64,000 nucleotides of DNA from Rubrivivax sp. (GCA_020248945.1 JADCGQ010000040.1:62001-126000), one strand, 5' to 3'; positions 43,183-53,423 are shown, counted from the first letter of the stretch. Translations and numbers: made by a program. The notes: generated by a model not told the origin, from the sequence alone.

Positions 43183-44019
43183 TTAGACCCAGCCGAGCTT
43201 GCGGCAGACGTCCAGGCTGAGCGCGCTCTGGTTCAGCGTGTAGAAGTGGATCGACGGCGCACCGCCGGCCACGAGCCGCTCGCACAGCCGCGCCACCACT
43301 TCGACGCCGAACGCGCGCACGCTGGCGGCGTCGTCGAGGTAGCCCTCCATCTTCAGCGCCACCCAACGCGGGATCTCGATGCCGTCGCGCGCCGCGAACT
43401 GCGCGATCTTGGCGTAGTTGTGGATGGGCATGATGCCCGGCACGATGGGCGCGTCCACGCCCAGCCTGCGCACCTCGTCGACGAAGTGGAAGTAGGCGTC
43501 GGGGTTGAAGAAGAACTGCGTGATGGCGCTGTCGGCGCCCGCCTTCATCTTCGCCGCGAAGTGCTCCAGGTCCTTCTTCGCATAACGCTGCTGCGGATGG
43601 TATTCGGGGTAGGCCGCGGCCTCGATGTGCCAGTCGGCGCCTTGTTCCTCGCGGATGAAGGCGATCAGGTCGGCGGCGTAGCGGAACTCGCCGGCCACGG
43701 CGGTGCCGCTGGGCAGGTCGCCGCGCAGCGCCACCAGGCGGCGGATGCCCTGGGCGCGGTAGGTGTCGAGGATCTCGCGGATGCCGTCGCGCGTGCTGCC
43801 GACGCAGCTGAGGTGCGGCGCGGCCTCATGGCCCATCGCTGCGATGTCCTTCACCGTGGCCAGCGTCTTCTCGCGCGTGGCGCCGCCGGCGCCGTAGGTC
43901 ACGCTGAAGAACTCCGGCCGCACGGCGGCCAGCTCCGACACCACCGTCTTCAGCTTGTCGCTGCCGACGGGGGTGTTGGGCGGGAAGAACTCGAATGAAA
44001 TGGGAACAGTGTTGTTCAT
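43183..44019 (-). CDS. metF: 5,10-methylenetetrahydrofolate reductase
   Basis: 278 residues. ISFEFFPP (Glu10, catalytic), FSVTYGAGGATREKT, HLSCVG, LVALRGDLP, ITQFFFNPDAYF and PGIMPIHNY: a complete MetF. Reduces methylene-THF to methyl-THF for methionine synthesis. ATG 44019 overlaps the restriction-gene stop by 4 bases (ATGA). Thus metF is the last gene of the defence operon here, and is separated from its usual neighbour ahcY. Confidence 0.96.
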   Translation of the reverse strand: MNNTVPISFEFFPPNTPVGSDKLKTVVSELAAVRPEFFSVTYGAGGATREKTLATVKDIAAMGHEAAPHLSCVGSTRDGIREILDTYRAQGIRRLVALRGDLPSGTAVAGEFRYAADLIAFIREEQGADWHIEAAAYPEYHPQQRYAKKDLEHFAAKMKAGADSAITQFFFNPDAYFHFVDEVRRLGVDAPIVPGIMPIHNYAKIAQFAARDGIEIPRWVALKMEGYLDDAASVRAFGVEVVARLCERLVAGGAPSIHFYTLNQSALSLDVCRKLGWV

Positions 44020-47000
44020 GGTGAAGGGGCCGCCTCCAGTGCGGCGAGGATGTGGTTCATCAGGCGGTCCAGGTGCTGGGGGTCGTGTTGCAGCAGCACG
44101 CGGCGTTCCCAAAGCGCATCGGGGGCGCCGCTTTGTCCTGGTGGCAGTGCGGCGGCATCGGGCGCCGAGACCGACAGCAGCGCTCCCCGCACCGGCACCG
44201 AGAGCGCGCGGGTCTCAAGCTCCTGGATCAGTTCGATCTTGTCAGCGGGCCACTGACGGGCCAGGCCCTTGGGGTCCACCAGGCCGAGCACCTGCCGGGG
44301 CCCACGCTGCAGCCACAGCATGAAGTCGGGTGCAAACCCGCTGTCGCGCCACAAGCGCAGGCCGCCAGCGGCCGGGTTCCTCAGCAGGTAGAGGCTGACC
44401 TCGTTCCAGGGCGCATGGGCGTGATGCTCTTGCCACCACGCCCGCAGGTTCCACACGAAGGTGGTTTCACCCGGGTTCAGGGCCGGCGGCCGGATCTGCA
44501 CGGCGGCATTGGGCGTCCATTCGGCGGCGTCGAACAGGCCCAGTTGACCCTTCGGAGCCGGCTGCGCAGCGCCAGAGGGCAGTGCCTTCTCGGCGAGCAA
44601 GGGCGTGAACAGGTGCGGCAGACCATGCAGGCGTGGCAGCGGCAGCTCGAGCGCGTCACGATGCAGCTCGGCGTGGTTCTCGATGAGGGCCTGCACGCGC
44701 GGCACCAGGTCCAGCAGGTGCGGGCCATGGTGGGCCAGCACCGCCTGAACGTCGGTGATCAGCGCCTCGGGCGCCAGCCCGGCCTGCACCACGTCGCGCA
44801 CCGCGGCCAGCACGGTGTCGTTCACGCCGCGGGCGACGTCCACTTCCACGCGCCACACTTTGCGCGGCTCGCCTGCGACCATCTGCTGCGGCAGGCCGGC
44901 GTTGCCTTCGTCCAGCGCCACGACCGCCAGCTGTTCCATGCGCCAGCGTCGCTCTGCCTGACGCCAGGCCCGCACAAGGCCCGCTTCCAGCGCCTGCAGG
45001 GCCACCGTGGCACGCCGCGCCAGGCCGAGTTCGCGGTGCTCGAACCAGCCCTGTGGCGCACGCACCGTGCAGCGCCCCAGCCAACGCTGCAGGTTGGCCG
45101 ATGAAAACACCAGCCCCGCCAGCCCTTGCCGGCGCTTGACCTGCAGTGCGTGCTGGAACGCCACCTCGGCGTCGACGAAGCGCGCCAGCGATGGCGTGAG
45201 CACCGGGGCCGGCCCCAGCGCCTGCGCGCCGGCCAAGCCTGCAGAAGCGCGCAGCTGCGGGTCGATGCACAGGTGCTCGGGTGCCACGACACCGGCGTTT
45301 GCATGGGGGTCGGGGTTGGGATCGGGATCGAAGGCCACGCAGCCGCTGAATCGCTCGTCGCCCGTGTGCAGCGTCTTCAGGCCCAGGCCCGCCAGCGGCT
45401 CGTGCGCCAGTGTCACTGGCACATGCAATACCTGCGTCTTCACCCCCTCCAGCGCCAGCATGGCCAGGAACTGCTGCAGGTAGTCGGCCTTTACGCCGAA
45501 CACCTGCAGGCTCTGCAGCACTTGCACCGGCAGCGGTGCGTCCTGCTCGCGCTGCAGGCTGAAGGCGCGGCCGCGCAGACGCACGCCGCGGCCGAAGAGC
45601 TGCACGATCTCGGCGCCCGGGCTCCTGCCCACGTTCATCAGCCCCAGGGCGCTGACGCGCCAGCTCGACCAGCCCTCGATGAACATCTTGGCGCCGATCA
45701 GCACCGTCAGCCGTTCGTCGGCTTCGAGCCGCGCAAACAGGCTGCCGGCCACGCGGTCGGGTTCGCCGGCGGCGGCCAGCTTGGCGGCCACCAGGGTGTC
45801 GGCCAGCTTCTTGGCCTCGCCCACGCGCATCACGCCGAAGTAGGCGTCGTCGGCGGCGCCCAGGCTCTTCAGGCCCAGCTCTTGCGGGCTGATCAGGTGC
45901 ACGCTCAGGCGGCCAGCGCCGCCAAACACGCGCAAGCCCACATCGGCCGCCAGCTCGGTGGCACCCCAGCCGCGCTCGGCCAGATGCTGGCGCAGCCACC
46001 GCAAGTCAAGCGGCGGAATGTCGAAGCCAGCCTGCGCGGGGTCGCCGCCGGCCAGCACCTCGGCCAGCCGTTCAGCCAGCCACGGGCCGTCGGCGCAGGC
46101 GCGGCCCAGAAAGCCCACAAGCAGGGCCACGTCGGCTTCGGCGCCCCCGGCCGTCACGTCTTTGCCCACGCAGGCCATCAGCGGCGCGGCGGCCAGCACC
46201 TCGCGCGCTTGGCTGCGGTGCAGCGCCCAGGCCAACCGCTGCTGGTAGAAGGCCAGCAGGCCGGCGCTGAGCGCAAAGTCGGCACCCGCCGCCTGGCCCG
46301 CGTTGATCTGCCTCGGTTGCTTGCCGTAGCCCTCGCGCCAGAAGCGGGCGTAGCCGAAGTCCACCGCCACGCAGCGTGCGTACTCGTCGTACAGGGCCTC
46401 GTCCTTGTCGGCAATCTGCGCGAAGGTGGCCGAGTACTCAAAGGTGAAGCCGGCCTGAGCCTCGGTGGCACCTTGGGCCAAGGCTTCGCGCACGGCCTTC
46501 CAGTCGCGGTCGCCACCGCTGCCGCCGCCCTTGTGCCCCTCGTCCACCAGCAGCAGGTTGGGGCCCTCGTAGCGTGAGGTGGGCTCGCTCACGCCCTTCT
46601 TGGGCCGGCGCGCGCCGGGCTCATCGACATAGAACTTGGTGATCTCGGTCACGCGCACGCCCAGGCCCGACAAGCCGACGAGCCCCGAGGCCTGCAGCTC
46701 CTCGGCATGCTGGCGCGACAGGCTCTCGTTGGGCGTGATCAGCAGCACCTGCTGCGGCTCGAACAGCTTGTGGGCGATGAACTGCCGCAGGTTCATGTGC
46801 AGCACCAGTGTCTTGCCGGCGCCGGTGGCCATGAAGCAGGCCAGCTTGCGTGCTTCGGCCACCGTGTAGGGGGGCAGGTGTGGCAGCTCGCGTTCGCGCA
46901 GGGTCTCGATGCGGGCCACGTGCGCGGCGGCGTCGCGCACCAACGCCTCCAGGTGCCACTCCACCACGGCGCAGGCCAGCCACTGGAAGTGCGTCAGGCG

Positions 47001-47348
47001 GAAGGGCAGGGCCGCTTGGCCGGCGGCCAGCGCGTGCGCGGCGCGTGCGGCGCCCGTGGCGGCCTCGTGGCGGCCAATGGAGATGTCCCAGCGGCGCAAG
47101 GCGTCGGCCATCGCGGCGCCACCGGGCACGGAGCCCAGGGCGCGGGAGCAGCCGCTGCTGCCGGCGGCGTCGCGGCCGGTGTCGGCGCCGCGCAGCAGCT
47201 CTTGCAGAGCCGCCTCACGCAGCCCAAAGGCGGCGGCAAAGGCGCGTGGCAGCAGTAGGCTGGCCGTGAACGGCGGGCGCACGGCGCGGCCGCCACCGCG
47301 TGGGCTGCTGCGGGTGGCGTCGCGGGCGGGCGCTCGGCGGGTGGGCAT
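44016..47348 (-). CDS. Type III-like restriction helicase/endonuclease subunit
   Basis: 1110 residues. SF2 helicase with Walker A MATGAGKT (173-180), motif II VDEGHKG (Asp269, a DEGH variant), motif III-like EYSATF, and motif VI region VQLFGRGVRLRGR. The C-terminal PD-(D/E)XK nuclease has FAPDFMLWL (Asp1008) and VDPKG (Asp1025, Lys1027). This resembles Type III Res. The partner is the Mod-like methylase directly upstream (23 bases). Stop overlaps metF. Confidence 0.85.
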   Translation of the reverse strand: MPTRRAPARDATRSSPRGGGRAVRPPFTASLLLPRAFAAAFGLREAALQELLRGADTGRDAAGSSGCSRALGSVPGGAAMADALRRWDISIGRHEAATGAARAAHALAAGQAALPFRLTHFQWLACAVVEWHLEALVRDAAAHVARIETLRERELPHLPPYTVAEARKLACFMATGAGKTLVLHMNLRQFIAHKLFEPQQVLLITPNESLSRQHAEELQASGLVGLSGLGVRVTEITKFYVDEPGARRPKKGVSEPTSRYEGPNLLLVDEGHKGGGSGGDRDWKAVREALAQGATEAQAGFTFEYSATFAQIADKDEALYDEYARCVAVDFGYARFWREGYGKQPRQINAGQAAGADFALSAGLLAFYQQRLAWALHRSQAREVLAAAPLMACVGKDVTAGGAEADVALLVGFLGRACADGPWLAERLAEVLAGGDPAQAGFDIPPLDLRWLRQHLAERGWGATELAADVGLRVFGGAGRLSVHLISPQELGLKSLGAADDAYFGVMRVGEAKKLADTLVAAKLAAAGEPDRVAGSLFARLEADERLTVLIGAKMFIEGWSSWRVSALGLMNVGRSPGAEIVQLFGRGVRLRGRAFSLQREQDAPLPVQVLQSLQVFGVKADYLQQFLAMLALEGVKTQVLHVPVTLAHEPLAGLGLKTLHTGDERFSGCVAFDPDPNPDPHANAGVVAPEHLCIDPQLRASAGLAGAQALGPAPVLTPSLARFVDAEVAFQHALQVKRRQGLAGLVFSSANLQRWLGRCTVRAPQGWFEHRELGLARRATVALQALEAGLVRAWRQAERRWRMEQLAVVALDEGNAGLPQQMVAGEPRKVWRVEVDVARGVNDTVLAAVRDVVQAGLAPEALITDVQAVLAHHGPHLLDLVPRVQALIENHAELHRDALELPLPRLHGLPHLFTPLLAEKALPSGAAQPAPKGQLGLFDAAEWTPNAAVQIRPPALNPGETTFVWNLRAWWQEHHAHAPWNEVSLYLLRNPAAGGLRLWRDSGFAPDFMLWLQRGPRQVLGLVDPKGLARQWPADKIELIQELETRALSVPVRGALLSVSAPDAAALPPGQSGAPDALWERRVLLQHDPQHLDRLMNHILAALEAAPSP

Positions 47349-47371
47349 GTCGGGGCAGGGCGCGGGTTGCT

Positions 47372-50300
47372 TCAGGCCAGCGCTGCGGGCGTGCCCATGA
47401 TGGCGTCCACCTCAGAGGCGGCCGGCGGCGAAAACGCCGGGTCGCGCTGCCACATGGCTGCGGCCAGTGCGGCGTCGATGCTCTGGCCTTGTTCGCCATC
47501 GCCCGGCAGCAGCAAATCGCGGTTGTGGTGCACGCAGGCGTAGCTGGCCAGCGTGCTGCCGAGCTGCTGCTGCACGGAAGTGGCCAGCCATTCGTACTCG
47601 GCGCGGGCACTGGCGGCCTGCTGCGCGGGTGGCAGGTCTTCCAGGTCGTACTCGCGCAGCAGCAGCAGCTCCAGCGGCACCGTGCCGGCCGGCTGGCCTG
47701 GGCGGTGCGGGCGCACCTCGGCCAGCAGCGCTGCGCCGCCGCCGGCTGCGGGCGGGCGCTGAAGGTGGCGCACGCGCATCAGGTGCAGGCCCAGCAGCAA
47801 CAGGGCGGTGTGCAGCAGGTCCACCGGGCGTTCCACCGCCTGGCCCTCCCACACGGTGGGCAGCCGGTAGTGCAGCGGGCGCTTCAGCGCGACGGTGGAC
47901 AGGCGCACCGGGTTGCTGGGTGCCTGCGCATCGGCCACGGTGTCGGCCAAGTAGCGCAGCAGCGCGTCGAAACCGGTCAGTTCGCCCTGGCCCGCCTCGG
48001 CCGCCGCGCCGGGCAGGGCCAGCGCGTCCAGGCTGTCTTCGTAGCGTTCGATGCGCAGCACCTGCACCAGGGGCAGCGTGCGGGCGGCCCAGTGTGCTTC
48101 GGCGTCGTCGCCTTCGGATGCGTGGTGAGCCACGCCGTCTTTCGGGCGGCCGTCTTTCCACTCCGGGCAGGCCATCACCTTGGCCACGCGCGGCAAGGTG
48201 ACGGTGTCGAAGTACTCGCCTTGCTCCACCAGGATGAAGCGGCGCGTGCCGCCGTCGGCGCGGTTCAGGTTGATGACGGCGTGGGCGGTGGTGCCGGAGC
48301 CGGCGAAGTAGTCGAGGACGGTGTCATTCGCGTTGGCAACGAACGGAACCAATGCTTCCAGCAGACCAAAAGTCTTCGGGTTCTTGAACCGAAGGTCGCC
48401 AACGAACAGTGAGCGAAGCTCATTCGCGCCGGCCCGCCCGTCAAGGCTGAGCACACTGGAGCGCTTGTCTTCGTACTCATGCGCATAGACCTTCAACTCG
48501 ATGATCTTGGACTCGTCTTTGCCGAAGATGATTCGCTTGCGTGCGAGTAAGTCCTGCATCGTCTCCGATGGAAACCTGTAGCCCATCAAGGGCTCCTTGC
48601 AGGGTCGCCCCGTTTTCTCGTGCAGCACCGGATAGCGATAGCCCTCCTTGCCCGGGTTGTGCACACTGCGGCTACCGCAATAGACCCCGCCTTCGTCGAT
48701 GAACTTGTAGTCGGCAAGCTCGCCGAGGAAGTCCTTGTTGTCGCTGTACCAGTCCCGATAGGCCGTTTGCAGGGTGGCCGCATTCGTGTGAGCGGCGATC
48801 AACTCCGCGCCCTTGCGGACGAGGACGTCCTTTATCGACGAAACAGTGCTTTTCCAGGGTGCCACTTTCGCGGCCAGGGATGCGCCGAAACACAAGACAT
48901 ATTCGTGCTCGGTTGCGATCTGTGTTGGATTGTTGTCGGTCACGTTGTGCCAGACGATTTCGCCAATTCGGGCGTCCTCACCAAACAGTTCGAGCAATAC
49001 GCGCTCAAGACGTTCGCGCTCGTTGTGGTCGATCGACGAGAACAGTGCGCCATCTGTCTTGAGCAGCGCCTGCGATGCCTGGATACGCCCGCCGACCATC
49101 GTGGCCCAGCTGCCGTGCCGACCCAGGGAATCGTTGTAAAGAAACTCGTCCTTGCCAGTGTTGTACGGAGGATCGATGTAGATGCACTTCACCCCCTCCC
49201 GCCACTGCGCCTGCAGCGTGCGCAGCGCCGCGTAGTTGTCGCCGTGCACCAGCACGCCGCCTGAAGCGCCTTGCACATCGGGCACCTCGGCCAGCACGGC
49301 CCACTGGAAGGCTTCGTCGAACAGGCCCGTGTCCAGCGGCAGGTGCGGGCAGCGCGCCAGCAGCTCCGCACCGCTGGCGCTGCTGCCGGCGGGCTCGCCC
49401 AGCCACTGCCGCCAGCGCGCCACCTGCGGCGCGTGTTCGCAGGCTTGCGCCACCAGCGCCGCGCCGGCCGCGCCTTGCCGGGTCAGCCATGAGCACATCA
49501 CCAGGTAATGCGCCTGCATCACGAACTTGCGCTTCTCGAACAGGGCGGCCTGCAGGTCTTCGAGCGCGGCCAGCACAGTGATGATGGCGCGGCCGATGTC
49601 ACGCGCCACCGCCAGCTTGCCGCGCTCGCGGGGCAGCGCGGCATCGGGCACGTCCCACAGGTGCACGAACTCGGTCTGCAGGTAGTGGTCGAGCTCGTCG
49701 CGCAGGAAGGTGCCCAGCTGCGGGTGTACGAAGAAGTCGGTGCTCTGGCCCTTGGCGTAGCGCAGGGCGTGGCGCTGCAGCAGCGCGGCGTCTACTGGCG
49801 CGGGCAGCGTGGCCTGCGTGAACCAGGCGTTGACGAGGCGGTCTTGCACGCTGGCGCCTTCGGTGGCGGGGGCGTCGTCGGCTTCGGGGGCCTCGGTGGC
49901 TTCTGTGGCCCCGCCGCTGCGGGCTTTGCGCTGCGCACCGGCGGCCTTGGCTTCGTCGTCGGCCAGCGCGCGGTGCTCGAAGGTCAGGCGCCATTCGTCT
50001 GGGTGCGCCGGCCCCGGCTTGTGCAGCGTCACCGGCAGGTAGTGGCGCTGGGCGCCCTTGGCGTTGTCGCGTTCCACGCTGGCGGCCTGCACCACCAGGC
50101 GCACGCGCGTGCCGTCGGCCTGCCGGTAGGCGTAGGCGGCAAAGCGCTCGCCGCTCTTCACGTAGTGGCTGCCCTTGGTGGCCCAGTGGAAGTGGGTGTC
50201 GCTGCCGTCATACGGCACGCTGTAGCGCCCGGCTTTGCCGCGGCGCTGGCGGGGCAGGAAGTCGCCGCTGTCGTAGTAGCGCGAGAAGAAGGTGTACAGG

Positions 50301-50518
50301 GCGTTGTAAACGCGGGCTTCTTCGTCTTCGGTGGCCGTACCCGGCAGCCTGGCCAGCGTGGCGGTGATGCGCGCCGGCAGCTCGGTGCCCAGAAAGGCCT
50401 CTAGTGCCGCGCGGCGGTGGTTGAGCACGCGGTAGATGCCGAAATCCAGCTCGGCGGCGTCCAGCTCCAGGATGTCGCGCTTGAGCAGTTCCAGGAAGCG
50501 GTGGCGGGCGGTGCTCAT
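47372..50518 (-). CDS. Type III-like adenine DNA methyltransferase, large form
   Basis: 1048 residues. Beta-class N6-adenine methylase: motif IV DPPYNTGKD (Asp449), then the target-recognition region, then motif I DYFAGSGTTAHAV (Asp736). An N-terminal ~400-residue extension starts LLKRDILELDAAELDFGIYRVLNHRRA in pieces, found in large Mod-like proteins paired with helicase-nucleases. The TRD region (about 48300-49150) has much lower GC than its flanks. ATG 50518 overlaps the upstream small gene (ATGA). Confidence 0.88.
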   Translation of the reverse strand: MSTARHRFLELLKRDILELDAAELDFGIYRVLNHRRAALEAFLGTELPARITATLARLPGTATEDEEARVYNALYTFFSRYYDSGDFLPRQRRGKAGRYSVPYDGSDTHFHWATKGSHYVKSGERFAAYAYRQADGTRVRLVVQAASVERDNAKGAQRHYLPVTLHKPGPAHPDEWRLTFEHRALADDEAKAAGAQRKARSGGATEATEAPEADDAPATEGASVQDRLVNAWFTQATLPAPVDAALLQRHALRYAKGQSTDFFVHPQLGTFLRDELDHYLQTEFVHLWDVPDAALPRERGKLAVARDIGRAIITVLAALEDLQAALFEKRKFVMQAHYLVMCSWLTRQGAAGAALVAQACEHAPQVARWRQWLGEPAGSSASGAELLARCPHLPLDTGLFDEAFQWAVLAEVPDVQGASGGVLVHGDNYAALRTLQAQWREGVKCIYIDPPYNTGKDEFLYNDSLGRHGSWATMVGGRIQASQALLKTDGALFSSIDHNERERLERVLLELFGEDARIGEIVWHNVTDNNPTQIATEHEYVLCFGASLAAKVAPWKSTVSSIKDVLVRKGAELIAAHTNAATLQTAYRDWYSDNKDFLGELADYKFIDEGGVYCGSRSVHNPGKEGYRYPVLHEKTGRPCKEPLMGYRFPSETMQDLLARKRIIFGKDESKIIELKVYAHEYEDKRSSVLSLDGRAGANELRSLFVGDLRFKNPKTFGLLEALVPFVANANDTVLDYFAGSGTTAHAVINLNRADGGTRRFILVEQGEYFDTVTLPRVAKVMACPEWKDGRPKDGVAHHASEGDDAEAHWAARTLPLVQVLRIERYEDSLDALALPGAAAEAGQGELTGFDALLRYLADTVADAQAPSNPVRLSTVALKRPLHYRLPTVWEGQAVERPVDLLHTALLLLGLHLMRVRHLQRPPAAGGGAALLAEVRPHRPGQPAGTVPLELLLLREYDLEDLPPAQQAASARAEYEWLATSVQQQLGSTLASYACVHHNRDLLLPGDGEQGQSIDAALAAAMWQRDPAFSPPAASEVDAIMGTPAALA

Positions 50519-50859
50519 GGCGTGCTCATGGTGGTTGGTGCAGTTTGCCCTTCAGGCTGCAGGCGCAGGCCCTCGTCGCTGTACTGCGCTTGCTGGGTGG
50601 GCAGCAAGTGCTGGAGCTGACCGTCGGTGAACTTGGCTTCAAGGCGGTGCAGCGCCCCGTCGCTGCCCAGGCCGTGAAAGTGCAGCACGCCATGGAACCC
50701 GGTGTCTTGGCCGTCGGCCTGCAACAGCCGGCCTTGGGCCGTGAGTGCGAATTCGCTCAAGGTGCAGCCGAGGGACTTGGTCTGCCAGTCGGCCTTGAGC
50801 ACCACGCCGTCGGGCAGCGGAACCGGCCACTCGCAGCGCAGGATGTCAAAGAGGCCCAT
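50515..50859 (-). CDS. Small conserved protein with MGLFD start, unknown function
   Basis: 114 residues: begins MGLFDILRCEWPVPLPDGV, then WQTKSLGCTLSEFALTAQGRL. Resembles small proteins with the MGLFD...FQTK start found on mobile regions and phages; no domain is assigned. One base separates it from the PIN stop, and its stop overlaps the methylase start. So it is a member of the module, not a stray. Confidence 0.7.
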   Translation of the reverse strand: MGLFDILRCEWPVPLPDGVVLKADWQTKSLGCTLSEFALTAQGRLLQADGQDTGFHGVLHFHGLGSDGALHRLEAKFTDGQLQHLLPTQQAQYSDEGLRLQPEGQTAPTTMSTP

Positions 50860-50860
50860 G

Positions 50861-51304
50861 TCAGCCGCGCTCCGTTGCCGGCGGCGCGGGCTGGAACGGG
50901 TTGAGCACCCGCACGCCGCCGTAGTCCTGCCCCGGGACCATGTCTTCGCTGACCACGGTGTGCGCCCCCAGCCGACGTGCGGCGCACAGGATGGCCGCGT
51001 CCCAGTGGGAGATGTAGTGCCGGTGGCGCAGGGCCAGCGCCTCGAGCACGGTGTCGCGGTCGACCGCCACCACGGGCCGGCGCGCCGCGATGCTTTCCAC
51101 CAGTGCCTGTGCCGCCGTGGGCAGCAGGCCGTGCCGTGGCTGCCGGGCCTGCGCGTAGAGCTCCATCAGCACTTGCGTGGAAACGCCCCAGTCGCTGCGG
51201 GCCAGCCAGCTGCGGGCGGCCTCGCGTTTGGGCAGGTGGTCGTCGGCCAGTGAGGTGGCGTACACGAGGATGTTGGTGTCGAGGAAGTAGGGCGTGGTGG
51301 GCAT
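50861..51304 (-). CDS. PIN-domain toxin (VapC/FitB-type)
   Basis: 147 residues. PIN fold with acidic residues in YFLDTNILVYA (Asp9), QVLMELYAQ (Glu), HYISHWDAAIL (Asp) and VVSEDM. VapC-type endoribonuclease of a Type II toxin-antitoxin system. 28 bases after the RHH antitoxin gene; in one operon with the restriction-modification genes. Confidence 0.88.
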   Translation of the reverse strand: MPTTPYFLDTNILVYATSLADDHLPKREAARSWLARSDWGVSTQVLMELYAQARQPRHGLLPTAAQALVESIAARRPVVAVDRDTVLEALALRHRHYISHWDAAILCAARRLGAHTVVSEDMVPGQDYGGVRVLNPFQPAPPATERG

Positions 51305-51332
51305 GGCTCGGCCTGCGCGAGATCGGCTCGGG

Positions 51333-51725
51333 TCAGCCCGCCCGGGCCAGACCGGTGGCCCGCGCCTGGCTCAGCTCGGCTTCACGGGCGTCGAAATCCA
51401 GTTCGCGGGCGAGCGCGCGCTCGTGTAGCTGATCGCGCGTGAGCATCGGCGCGTGGCCCCAGCGGCTGCCTGCGACGATGCGGTCGAGTTCGGCTAGCAG
51501 ATCGTCGGCAGGCCCGGGTGCGGCTGCATAGGCGGCATGGGGTTCTGCCGAGCGCAAGGCGGGGCTACTTGCAGGGGCTGCCGCAGGCGAAGAGCTTGAT
51601 GACGCAGCGGCTTCCACGATGGCCATCAGCTCGCGTTGCAGCGAACGGTGGTTGCGCAACGCCCGCTCCCGCAAGCGCTGCGCCAGGGCTTCGGGCACGT
51701 CCTTGATCGACAGGCTGACACCCAT
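51333..51725 (-). CDS. Ribbon-helix-helix antitoxin (FitA-like)
   Basis: 130 residues. N-terminal RHH: SLSIKDVPEALAQRLRERALRNHRSLQREL in pieces (FitA/VapB type), a Ser/Ala/Pro linker, then a C-terminal part that would cover the toxin site. ATG 51725 has GGAGG 5 bases upstream. A perfect palindrome overlaps the promoter (51744-51770), expected as its own operator. Confidence 0.85.
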   Translation of the reverse strand: MGVSLSIKDVPEALAQRLRERALRNHRSLQRELMAIVEAAASSSSSPAAAPASSPALRSAEPHAAYAAAPGPADDLLAELDRIVAGSRWGHAPMLTRDQLHERALARELDFDAREAELSQARATGLARAG

Positions 51726-51743
51726 TGCCACCTCCAGAACGGA

Positions 51744-51783
51744 ACCATGGCGCCATTTTGGCGCCATGGTCGAACGGAATCAA
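51744..51783 (-). promoter_or_regulatory. Toxin-antitoxin promoter with overlapping palindromic operator
   Basis: Arms ACCATGGCGCCA (51744-51755) and TGGCGCCATGGT (51759-51770), perfect 12-base pairs around TTT. On the minus strand -35 TTGATT (51783-51778), a 17-base spacer and -10 CAAAAT (51760-51755) fit well; the palindrome centres on the -10. This is the layout for autorepression by the RHH antitoxin. Confidence 0.75.
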
Positions 51784-51821
51784 GGCGCCGGCCGTGCCTG
51801 CGCCTGGGCCGCGCATGCCGA

Positions 51822-53255
<1,434 letters not shown>

Positions 53256-53286
53256 GGATAGGCTCCAACAGCGGTGTTGTGGAACC

Positions 53287-53340
53287 TGCACGAGCGGCAC
53301 GGGGGAGGGAAATCCACTCACCCACGAGGCTTCTCGTGCA
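53287..53340 (-). promoter_or_regulatory. Candidate expression platform between SAH aptamer and ahcY
   Basis: TGCACGAG (53340-53333) can pair with CTCGTG (53328-53323; six pairs, loop AAGC) or with CTCGTGCA (53294-53287; eight pairs). The two are mutually exclusive. It could couple ligand binding to accessibility of the downstream ribosome site. Confidence 0.45.
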
Positions 53341-53408
53341 GGTGAGCGCGGTTGCAAGGTAGGTTTCCGAGCCTGGCCTTCAGGAAGAAGGTTGCAACGC
53401 TCCTCGGA
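53341..53408 (-). ncRNA. SAH riboswitch aptamer
   Basis: On the minus strand the segment reads TCCGAGGAGCGTTGCAACC ... CCAGGCTCGG ... GCAACCGCGCTCACC. These are the conserved blocks of the S-adenosylhomocysteine riboswitch (CCGAGGAGCG...GCUCGG pairing, and GCGCUC pairing with GAGCG) found ahead of ahcY in beta- and gammaproteobacteria. High SAH turns ahcY on. Confidence 0.92.
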
Positions 53409-53417
53409 ACGGCCCGT

Positions 53418-53423
53418 AGTGTA
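53418..53423 (-). promoter_or_regulatory. -10 box (TACACT) of the ahcY promoter
   Basis: TACACT ends 9 bases before the aptamer's first base, so transcription would start at about 53411, just upstream of it. No good -35 is seen; CCCCGC-AAAC-GCGGGG hairpin upstream occupies that place. Confidence 0.45.

Noticed and set aside
44016-50518. BREX or DISARM system
   Set aside because: No PglZ, BrxC, BrxL, DrmA or DrmB; only a methylase and helicase-nuclease pair, best described as Type III-like.
43183-51783. Insertion sequence or integrase for the restriction module
   Set aside because: No transposase, integrase, tRNA or flanking direct repeats seen; module mobility is inferred from gene order only.
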